From positions 1 to 6,635 of the forward strand of contig CABQKL010000095.1 of NCBI GenBank assembly GCA_902464645.1: a stretch of DNA of 6,635 bases. The letters are read 5' to 3'. This document shows, piece after piece, positions 1 through 5,432 of this stretch (the first letter of the stretch is position 1; each line of letters opens with the position of its first letter). The position numbers and the translations under genes are program-made. The DNA is from an uncultured Collinsella sp. GTDB lineage: Bacteria; Actinomycetota; Coriobacteriia; Coriobacteriales; Coriobacteriaceae. Under the pieces are notes generated by a model, which was given only the letters and a program-made list of their open reading frames with translations, had not been told where the DNA came from and did no database searches.

Positions 1-5
1 TTCAT
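1..5 (-). CDS. Start of the next tad operon gene (cut by the window), possibly Flp prepilin
   Basis: Right after the tadC stop (18-16) comes GGAGG (15-11), then AATAC and an ATG at 5-3 followed by AA. This is a good ribosome binding site and start, so another operon gene begins here with Met-Lys or Met-Asn. Only five bases are present and the product cannot be read. In known Tad loci a Flp prepilin or TadE-like gene often follows tadC, and Flp pilins often begin Met-Lys, so that is a guess from context. Confidence 0.5.
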
Positions 6-15
6 GTATTCCTCC

Positions 16-657
16 CTACATCATCCCGCCTGCTCCCAGCAGCGGGCCCAATATGGACAGAAGCAACGCCGGCAAGATGAGCGTGCCGGTGGGAATCAGC
101 AGCTTGACCGGCGCACGCTCAATCTCGCGCTCGACCGCGGCGCGATGGGCCGCGCGAATCTCGCGACTTTGGGCCGCCAGCGTCTCGGCAAGCGGGGCAC
201 CGAGAGCAAGCGCCTGCCCCGCTGTGATGGCAAAGGTCTCGAGCGCCCGCACATCCAGGTCGCGCGCGGCCGCCAGAAGCTCGTCCTCTCGCGTCCCTAC
301 GCCCACCCGCCATGCCATGCAGGCTCGCTCAAGGCGGAGCGCCAACGTCGATTGGCGATTGGCGCAAAAAACCTCAAGCGCCGCATCGAACGAAAGGCCG
401 GCCGAAAGCCCCAGACGCACCACGTCGATCATCTCGGACACCTCGCCGAGCGACACCTGCGCCGTACCACCCGTGCCGAGCATGCCCCTCAACCGTGCTA
501 CCAGGACATCGGTCACCGATCGGGCAGCCGCAACAACCAGCAGCGCCTCGCGTTTGCAGACCTGGGCGATCTTGCATGCGTCCGCACGATTGAGCCCTGT
601 CACGATAAACACGCTGAGCGCGCACAGGCATGCCGCGACCCCGACCAGGGCGCTCAT
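16..657 (-). CDS. tadC: TadC inner-membrane pilus platform protein (short form, T2SSF domain)
   Basis: This 213-residue partner of TadB has one N-terminal membrane segment (about 2-21), a T2SSF cytoplasmic domain (about 70-180) with MIDVVRLGLSAGLSFDAALE (76-95) and ETFAITAGQALALGAPLAET (140-159), and a C-terminal membrane segment (about 184-209) with the family pattern ERAPVKLLIPTGTLILPALL. The longest frame begins at 795, but that part is an out-of-frame reading of tadB. The ATG at 657 is preferred because it overlaps the tadB TGA as ATGA and has GGTGGAG just upstream. The protein is shorter than many TadC (about 280-330 residues) and lacks one or two N-terminal membrane helices. It appears intact. 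Its TAG stop is followed at once by the ribosome binding site of the next gene. Confidence 0.92.
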   Translation of the reverse strand: MSALVGVAACLCALSVFIVTGLNRADACKIAQVCKREALLVVAAARSVTDVLVARLRGMLGTGGTAQVSLGEVSEMIDVVRLGLSAGLSFDAALEVFCANRQSTLALRLERACMAWRVGVGTREDELLAAARDLDVRALETFAITAGQALALGAPLAETLAAQSREIRAAHRAAVEREIERAPVKLLIPTGTLILPALLLSILGPLLGAGGMM

Positions 658-1580
658 AGCTCCACCCGCATAATGCGTCGGATGACCACCAGGGCGACGG
701 CGTTGAGGGCAAGTCCCAGTACCACGGCACCGGCACCCGCCGGCGTTGCAAGGCCGCGGCGAAAGTCGGCCGAAAGCAGCGCCAGCACCGCGCACATACC
801 CGCCGGCATCGCCGAGACCATGTGTGCCGACATACGAGCCTGCGATGTCTTGACGTCCAAGCGGCGCTTGAGCTCAATGCGCTCCCCCACCATGCTCGAC
901 GCCTCGGACAACAGGTCGGCAAGCGGGGCACCGGTTCGCTGCGACACCTTGAGCGCCAAGGTGACAAGCGAAAGGCCGGGGGCATCGATACGGTCGAGTA
1001 GGTCATCCAACGCATCAGTCGCCGAGACGCCGCAGTCGATCGCCGTCGCCACGCGCAAAAACTCGGTATGCACCGGCTCTTGCGCGTGAGTTCCCACAAA
1101 CCTCATGCCCTGGGCCAGCGAATGACCCGAGGCGAGCGACATAGAGAGCGCCGTAAAGGCCTCGGGCATGGCTTCTTCCACATCGTGTTGCTCGCGGCGA
1201 CGGTCGAAGGTGTCGCGAGCGGCGCCTACGCCAAACGGTGCGAGCAGCCCCAGGACAAAGCCGATGGGCGACAGCGATACGACAGTCAGGGCAATGCCGC
1301 AGACACCACTCGATAGCAGCAAGCATGCCAGGCGCGCCTCGTCATCCTCGATAACAAGGCCAAGGCGATGTGCTGGAACCAGCGCCGCCCAGGAGCGGGC
1401 AATCTTTTTTAGCAGGTCGTTTTCTACCAACTCGCGCGGCAGCCTCTCGGCAACCGACTCAAGCGCATGACTGACCAGTTCCGCCGGCGGCACGCGCGAC
1501 ACACGAGGCTCCGCCCCGCACGCCACCGCGGCAGAAAGCCCTGTCAAGCCCCCTACGACGAGGGGCACAACGATCTCCAT
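654..1580 (-). CDS. tadB: TadB inner-membrane pilus platform protein (T2SSF domain)
   Basis: TadB and TadC form the membrane platform on which TadA acts. The 308-residue protein has an N-terminal membrane segment (about 3-21), a hydrophobic pair (about 84-121), a T2SSF (GspF-like) cytoplasmic helical domain (about 134-250; EAMPEAFTALSMSLASGHSL at 136-155 is characteristic), and two C-terminal segments (about 252-270 and 282-301). The length is normal for the family. The ATG start is fixed by AGGAGGTGG four bases upstream, inside the 28-bp overlap with tadA. The TGA stop overlaps the tadC start by four bases. The codons for Leu57-Lys59 read CTA AAA AAG, which contain the slippery heptamer A-AAA-AAG in frame (1410-1404); see the findings. 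Confidence 0.95.
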   Translation of the reverse strand: MEIVVPLVVGGLTGLSAAVACGAEPRVSRVPPAELVSHALESVAERLPRELVENDLLKKIARSWAALVPAHRLGLVIEDDEARLACLLLSSGVCGIALTVVSLSPIGFVLGLLAPFGVGAARDTFDRRREQHDVEEAMPEAFTALSMSLASGHSLAQGMRFVGTHAQEPVHTEFLRVATAIDCGVSATDALDDLLDRIDAPGLSLVTLALKVSQRTGAPLADLLSEASSMVGERIELKRRLDVKTSQARMSAHMVSAMPAGMCAVLALLSADFRRGLATPAGAGAVVLGLALNAVALVVIRRIMRVEL

Positions 1581-2881
1581 TCGTCCACCTCCTCTTGTGT
1601 GAGCGTTCCCGAGCGCAGGCCCTCCGCGATAAACGGAGGCTCGCGATCGAGCGTCCAGGTGCGCGTGGCGGCATCGAACGTCACGTAGCGCTCAAGCTCC
1701 ACGCCGCCTGACGTGCCGCGTCGCACCCCCGAATAGGAGGACACGAAACGCCTGCCGTCCGCATGACGCTCGGACATCACGATGCCGTCGAGCGCCATGG
1801 CAATCTGCTCCTCGATAAGCTCGCTCGGCAGATCGATGCCATAGCGCGCAAGCAGCGTCAAACGCACCACGGTCTCCTGCTCGGTGCCCGCATGAAGCGT
1901 GGTGAGCGATCCGTCGTGCCCGGTGTTCATGGCCTGCAGCATGTCGCAACATTCCGCACCGCGCACCTCACCCACCACAATACGGTCGGGACGCATGCGC
2001 AGGGCGTTGGTCACCAGATCGCGGATTGTCACCGCGCCCTCGCCCTCAATTGAAGCCTCGCGCGCCTCCAGGCGAACCACATGCGGGTGATGCGCAAACT
2101 TGAGCTCGGCGGAGTCCTCGATCGTCACGATGCGCTCGCCGGTGGATATCTCGCACGACAGCGCGTTGAGCAGCGTGGTCTTGCCCGATCCCGTGCCACC
2201 CGCAACCGCCAGATCTTGACGCAGCGACACCGCACAGGACAGCAGTTGCGCATACCAAAGCGGCAGCGACCCCAGGCCCACAAGCTCGTCCAACGAACAG
2301 ATGCGATCTGAGAACTTGCGGATGGTGAGGATTGGCCCATCGATCGCCACGGGCGGGATCACCGCGTTGACGCGATAGCCCGTCTTGAGGCGGGCGTTGA
2401 CAATGGGGCTGCGCTCGTCGATGCGCCTGCCCAGCGGCGAGATGATGCGGTCGATGAGCACGCGGATCTGCTCGTCATCCTCAAATGCATGCTCGATGGG
2501 ATATAAGACGCCGCCGCGTTCAAAGAAAGCCGAGCGGCAACCGTTGACCATGATCTCGGTGACGGTGTCGTCCTCGATGAGCGGCTGCAGCGGGCCCAGG
2601 CCCACCACGTCGTCCAAGATCTCGTCGATGATGGTCTCGCGCTCGGGCGTCGCCAGGTCGCCCGGCTCCTCCACGTTGAGCGCCGCCTCCACCGCAGGAC
2701 GCAATTCCGAGCGGGCGCGCGCCGAATCGATGTATGCGCTGATACGCGCCACCTCGTCATAGCCCATGCGGTCCATCACGGCGCGCTTGGTGCGGCGCTT
2801 GACGGCACGGTGGCGCCCCGCATCAACAGGCGCCGCCGCCGCGGCCGCACCGGCTTCCTTAATCCTTGTTTGCAAGCTCAT
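1553..2881 (-). CDS. tadA: TadA/CpaF-type pilus assembly ATPase
   Basis: TadA is the hexameric cytoplasmic ATPase (GspE/PilT/VirB11 superfamily) that powers Flp pilus assembly. The 442 residues show the full set of motifs: Walker A GGTGSGKTT (228-236), Asp box IVTIEDSAEL (251-260), Walker B RIVVGEVRGAE (300-310) and His box GHDGSLTTLHA (321-331). The N-terminal part matches CpaF, with IIDEILDDVVGLGPLQPLIED (84-104) split by family-typical acidic residues, and TEIMVNG (108-114). The first 40 residues are Ala-rich and basic and probably flexible. The length is normal for the family. The ATG at 2881 overlaps the tadZ stop (ATGA), with a weak GAGGGTGA upstream (2895-2888). The 3' end carries the ribosome binding site of tadB. 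No catalytic residue is missing, so the enzyme should be active. Confidence 0.97.
   Translation of the reverse strand: MSLQTRIKEAGAAAAAAPVDAGRHRAVKRRTKRAVMDRMGYDEVARISAYIDSARARSELRPAVEAALNVEEPGDLATPERETIIDEILDDVVGLGPLQPLIEDDTVTEIMVNGCRSAFFERGGVLYPIEHAFEDDEQIRVLIDRIISPLGRRIDERSPIVNARLKTGYRVNAVIPPVAIDGPILTIRKFSDRICSLDELVGLGSLPLWYAQLLSCAVSLRQDLAVAGGTGSGKTTLLNALSCEISTGERIVTIEDSAELKFAHHPHVVRLEAREASIEGEGAVTIRDLVTNALRMRPDRIVVGEVRGAECCDMLQAMNTGHDGSLTTLHAGTEQETVVRLTLLARYGIDLPSELIEEQIAMALDGIVMSERHADGRRFVSSYSGVRRGTSGGVELERYVTFDAATRTWTLDREPPFIAEGLRSGTLTQEEVDEWRSLCPSS
1585..1593 (-). promoter_or_regulatory. Ribosome binding site of tadB inside tadA
   Basis: AGGAGGTGG on the minus strand is a near-perfect Shine-Dalgarno, four bases before the tadB ATG at 1580. 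It lies within the last codons of tadA. It fixes the tadB start and means tadB can also initiate independently at high rate. Confidence 0.85.
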
Positions 2882-4521
2882 CGCGAATCACCCTCGCGCG
2901 ACCAGGGAAGACGGATACGTGGGCGCTCGGTGCGCGTCGCGCGGTCGGTGACCATGTCACTCCAGGGACCGACGGCGCAGCCCAGCTCCACGAGCATCTC
3001 GCGCGTGGCTTCGCGCACGCTGGTGGCAAAAGCGCTGGTCTGGCCCACCGCCTCGTCAGCACGGCCGAATGCCATGAGCGCCGTCAAGTCCTGCCCGCCG
3101 TCGGCAATGCGAATCTTGGAGCTCAACGCGCAGGTAATCTCAAAGCGCATGGCGACATCCTCGTCGGCGCCGCGCGCGCCAAACCGGTTGAATACGGCGC
3201 TCATGCGCGTACGCGGCACGCCCACACGGCTCGCCAGTTCGATAACGCGTGCCGCGGACGTCGCAGATGACACCGATTGATCGCCCACGACCAGGCAGCG
3301 GTCGCTTGCCGCCACCGCGGCCGCCACGGCGTCACCCCAAAAGACCGAGGTGTCGACAAGCACCACGTCGGATTCGCGGCGCAAGACGTCAAGCAGCAGC
3401 TCCACCGGACGCGCCATGAGCTCGGCCTGTTCGGGCGCGGCGACCGGGCCCCAAAGCGTGACGCCCGGGGCCACGCGCATCGAGGCGGCCACGATGTCCG
3501 ATTCGGCGAGTGCGCCCGCAGCCGATGGCTCGATAAGCGTCGCCATGTCATGCGGGGCATCGGCGCCCAACAGGTCGTAGAGGTTTCCAAACATCAGGTC
3601 CAAGTCGAGCACGGCAGCACGCAGGCCCAGCAGCGACGCCGCGTGCGACATGGCGGCAACGATCGTCGACTTGCCGCAACCGCCCGAACCCGAGACGGCG
3701 CAGACAACCGGAGCTCGATGCGACGGAGCGGCGGCATCCGCCGGCGGCGCGGGGGCAGGCGACGCGGGCACGGACGGCAACGTCCCCGTCTCCCCGGCAG
3801 CGCTCATATGCTGCGCCCAAGCCGGCATGGCAGGTTGCTCGGTCTGCGGGACCGAGTCTGGAGACTTCACGGCCGCATCGGCACGAACATTGTCGTTCCC
3901 GGCAAGCCCCTCAACCTCGTCGAGCTCATCGACCAGGCTCACGCCATGCACGTATCCCATATCTACAGTCAGAAGCTCCTCGCCATACGGCACCGGCTCT
4001 CCGGCATCATCGTATGCAAGGGGATCCCGGGGGCACCGACCATGCTCGGCTTCCGCTTTTCCACAATCATCAACACGCGGGCCTCTTGTAGCGCGAGGCG
4101 CCCCGGGTTCCCTATCAACAAAAGCATCGGGCTCAATCGTCAGACACCGGTCGTAATCAACCGTTCCCTCGCCCGCGCGCCCGTTGCCGCATATGCTGCG
4201 CGCAGCGATAACCTCGGTCGCCCCCGCGCGAAACAGCCCCTCGATATCCGAAGGATCGAGCGTCTCTATCAGTACGACCACGCGGCTCACACGGCCCTCG
4301 GCCGTCAGGCGTGCAACAGTCTTTCGCACGTCTTCGGCATCGAACAGGGCTGCCGCGATAATCGCCGCCCCGCGACGCGACGGAAACGCCCGCGCCATGG
4401 ACACCAGCCCATCCAGGTCGCCCACGCGAAGCACCTGCGCGCCCGCATCGCGACCCTCGACTTCCCGCTGCAGCAATCCGTAATCACCACACGCGCAGCA
4501 TGCAAGCCAGATCGCCTTCAT
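2878..4521 (-). CDS. tadZ: TadZ/CpaE-like pilus localisation protein (receiver-like domain plus ParA/MinD ATPase)
   Basis: TadZ/CpaE proteins set the position of the Tad machine at the membrane. Of 547 residues, about 1-110 look like the atypical receiver domain of this family (VVVLIETLDPSDIEGLFRAG at 81-100, then ATEVIA). Residues about 112-270 are a low-complexity linker, acidic and then rich in Pro/Ala. The ATPase follows: P-loop SGSGGCGKST (277-286), AVLDLDLMFGN (303-313, Asp306 as Walker A'), VVLVDTSVFWGD (386-397, Asp390 as Walker B), FNRFG (444-448). The signature lysine of the deviant Walker A (KGGxGK) is replaced by Ser279, while the catalytic Lys284 is kept. I take the ATG at 4521, nine bases after GGAGG (4535-4531). 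A GTG directly before it (4524) is six bases from the same site and is an equal alternative. The start overlaps the cpaB stop and the end overlaps tadA by four bases. Confidence 0.92.
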   Translation of the reverse strand: MKAIWLACCACGDYGLLQREVEGRDAGAQVLRVGDLDGLVSMARAFPSRRGAAIIAAALFDAEDVRKTVARLTAEGRVSRVVVLIETLDPSDIEGLFRAGATEVIAARSICGNGRAGEGTVDYDRCLTIEPDAFVDREPGAPRATRGPRVDDCGKAEAEHGRCPRDPLAYDDAGEPVPYGEELLTVDMGYVHGVSLVDELDEVEGLAGNDNVRADAAVKSPDSVPQTEQPAMPAWAQHMSAAGETGTLPSVPASPAPAPPADAAAPSHRAPVVCAVSGSGGCGKSTIVAAMSHAASLLGLRAAVLDLDLMFGNLYDLLGADAPHDMATLIEPSAAGALAESDIVAASMRVAPGVTLWGPVAAPEQAELMARPVELLLDVLRRESDVVLVDTSVFWGDAVAAAVAASDRCLVVGDQSVSSATSAARVIELASRVGVPRTRMSAVFNRFGARGADEDVAMRFEITCALSSKIRIADGGQDLTALMAFGRADEAVGQTSAFATSVREATREMLVELGCAVGPWSDMVTDRATRTERPRIRLPWSREGDSR

Positions 4522-5180
4522 CACTCGTCGCCTCCGCTCTTTTTGCCGCGCACCGTGGCGGGAATCGTCAAACTGACCGTCCCCTTGCCCGAGGCCCCCA
4601 GCAATTCCTTAACGTCTTCGGGGTCGGCCGCCAGCGTCACCCATTCGATCTTGCCTTCGCGCGTGGCGCCGGCCACTTCGCTGGTATCGATCACGCGCGC
4701 GCCGCACAGCCGATCGGTCACGCCGTCCTTTTGCACGTACACGTCCACGTAGCTGCCCACGCCCGTGGCGCCCCCGACCGAATGCTCGGCATCAACCGCC
4801 ACCGAAACGGCGACCTTGCCTTTGGGCACCTCGAACGTGTGGCTTTCGGCCTTGGTGTAGACATCGCAAATCACGGCATTTTTAGGGATGCGTGAGGTCG
4901 TCACGTCGCCGCGCACCTGGCGCAACTCGGTCGCCGCATCGCGCGGCAACAGGCTCGCCAGCCATTCCTGGGTTATGACATTGGTCTCGTCAAGCGTCTC
5001 GCCCGCATCGATATCGCGTGCCGCGACGCACACCTCGACGCGATCGCCGCCATACTTGGCCAGCGTCTCGGCCTGGGCCTGCTCAGCCCGCGAGCGGATC
5101 GACGATGCGTAGACCATGCAGAGCAACGCGGCGAGCACGCCCGCGATCAGACTGATGGCGATGCGCTTGCTCTTGTTCAC
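4521..5180 (-). CDS. cpaB: CpaB/RcpC-like Flp pilus assembly protein with SAF domain
   Basis: This 219-residue protein has a basic N-terminus (NKSKR), one membrane segment (about 7-25) and the rest outside the cytoplasm. Residues about 46-106 fit a SAF domain, with the pattern VCVAARDIDAGETL, then a region around PRDAA and RIPKNAVI. The rest (about 115-210) resembles the RcpC/CpaB C-terminal region, with AVSVAVDAEHSVGGATGVGS followed by YVDVYV. In Gram-negative Tad systems this protein works in the periplasm with the secretin. In a Gram-positive host its partner is unknown. I chose the GTG start at 5180 because a good ribosome binding site stands five bases before it; this removes five residues from the longest frame. 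It is the first gene of the operon, and its TGA stop overlaps the tadZ start. The length is somewhat short for CpaB (often 250-300). The name is based on domain order and context. Confidence 0.88.
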   Translation of the reverse strand: MNKSKRIAISLIAGVLAALLCMVYASSIRSRAEQAQAETLAKYGGDRVEVCVAARDIDAGETLDETNVITQEWLASLLPRDAATELRQVRGDVTTSRIPKNAVICDVYTKAESHTFEVPKGKVAVSVAVDAEHSVGGATGVGSYVDVYVQKDGVTDRLCGARVIDTSEVAGATREGKIEWVTLAADPEDVKELLGASGKGTVSLTIPATVRGKKSGGDE

Positions 5181-5185
5181 GGCCG

Positions 5186-5193
5186 CTCCTCTC
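5186..5193 (-). promoter_or_regulatory. Ribosome binding site of cpaB
   Basis: GAGAGGAG on the minus strand lies five bases before the GTG at 5180. It decides in favour of that start over an in-frame TTG at 5195, which lies upstream of this site and has no such sequence before it. Confidence 0.8.
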
Positions 5194-5195
5194 AA

Positions 5196-5221
5196 GGTAG
5201 CACCGGGCGGATGCCCGTACC
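5196..5221 (-). repeat. Stem-loop next to the cpaB ribosome binding site
   Basis: On the minus strand, GGTACGGGC (5221-5213), loop ATCC, then GCCCG (5208-5204), a four-base bulge GTGC and TACC (5199-5196) form a nine-pair stem with one bulge. The 3' foot ends two bases before the GAGAGGAG ribosome binding site of cpaB. It could affect translation of the first operon gene, but this is inference from position only. Confidence 0.45.
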
Positions 5222-5266
5222 ACCATTGTCCGAGCGGGCAAGCAGCAAAACGACGCGATCGCGATC

Positions 5267-5288
5267 TTGGTTTTGAGTGTCAAACCAA
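5267..5288. repeat. Short hairpin in the tad leader
   Basis: TTGGTTTTGA (5267-5276) and TCAAACCAA (5280-5288) form an inverted repeat with one bulged base and a three-base loop. On the transcribed strand the left arm contains the TTGACA-like sequence, so this may instead be a promoter element or an operator over one. It is AT-rich for this genome and has no T run after it, so it is not a terminator. Confidence 0.5.
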
Positions 5289-5293
5289 TTGCC

Positions 5294-5342
5294 GACCAAA
5301 AGCTGACCGGCCCGTCAAGCTCGTGGCAAGGTTTTGGTCAGC
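5294..5342. repeat. Nested inverted repeats in the tad leader
   Basis: GACCAAAA (5294-5301) is an exact inverted copy of TTTTGGTC (5332-5339). GCTGACC (5302-5308) is an exact inverted copy of GGTCAGC (5336-5342). The right-hand arms overlap in GGTC, so the two stems cannot form together. In the plus-strand reading, GACC also occurs twice as a direct repeat with an 11-base period (5294 and 5305). This could be a protein operator or alternative RNA folds; the sequence alone does not decide. Confidence 0.6.
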
Positions 5343-5378
5343 ACGTCGGCAAAACGCACGTTTAGGGGCGCATCGGCA

Positions 5379-5415
5379 ATAAAAAAGCCGCCTCCCGTGC
5401 CATTGGGAGACGGCT
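5379..5415 (-). terminator. Rho-independent terminator after rsgA
   Basis: Read on the minus strand, an 11-bp stem (AGCCGTCTCCC at 5415-5405 with GGGAGGCGGCT at 5396-5386, one G-U pair) encloses an 8-base loop. It is followed at once by a run of six T (5386-5381, sharing its first base with the stem) and then TA. It begins 17 bases after the TAA stop of rsgA (5433-5435). There is no T run on the plus-strand side, so it works in one direction. It separates rsgA from the tad genes. Confidence 0.92.
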
Positions 5416-5432
5416 GTCATAGGTAGATTCGA

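Larger units (their letters stand above)
5181..5380 (-). promoter_or_regulatory. Leader/promoter region of the tad operon
   Basis: These roughly 200 bases lie between the rsgA terminator and the cpaB start and must carry the operon promoter if the terminator is efficient. I see a TTGACG (5318-5313) and a perfect TTGACA (5283-5278) on the minus strand that could be -35 boxes. Neither has a recognisable TATAAT-like box 16-18 bases downstream (GATCGC lies 17 bases after TTGACA), so I do not place a promoter. The region also holds three inverted repeats, listed separately, and a 10-bp palindrome GATCGCGATC (5257-5266). No protein-coding gene is evident on either strand. Confidence 0.6.

Noticed and set aside
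658..795. Longer tadC starting at 795
   Set aside because: The extra 46 residues are an out-of-frame reading of the tadB end. The ATG at 657 has a ribosome binding site and the usual ATGA overlap.
4..1089. A 361-codon open frame on the plus strand opposite tadC and tadB
   Set aside because: It has low-complexity Arg/Gln/His-rich composition and no recognisable domain. The minus strand has coherent membrane proteins here.
374..1099. A 241-codon minus-strand frame overlapping tadB and tadC
   Set aside because: It is an alternative frame of tadB/tadC with Trp/Cys/Arg-rich translation. The tadB and tadC frames have family motifs.
3277..4752. A 491-codon open frame on the plus strand opposite tadZ
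   Set aside because: It is a shadow of tadZ and part of cpaB caused by GC-rich codon bias. The translation is Arg/His/Ala-rich without domains, and tadZ has clear ATPase motifs on the other strand.
5083..5283. A 66-codon frame starting in the tad leader, as a possible leader peptide
   Set aside because: It starts with TTG without a ribosome binding site and runs out of frame into cpaB. No family is visible.
5181..5380. A c-di-GMP riboswitch upstream of the pilus operon
   Set aside because: This would make biological sense, but the conserved GEMM core sequences are not seen in the minus-strand leader.
5116..5382. An 88-codon plus-strand frame across the cpaB start and leader
   Set aside because: It has no ribosome binding site or recognisable domain, and it crosses the regulatory region and the cpaB anchor.
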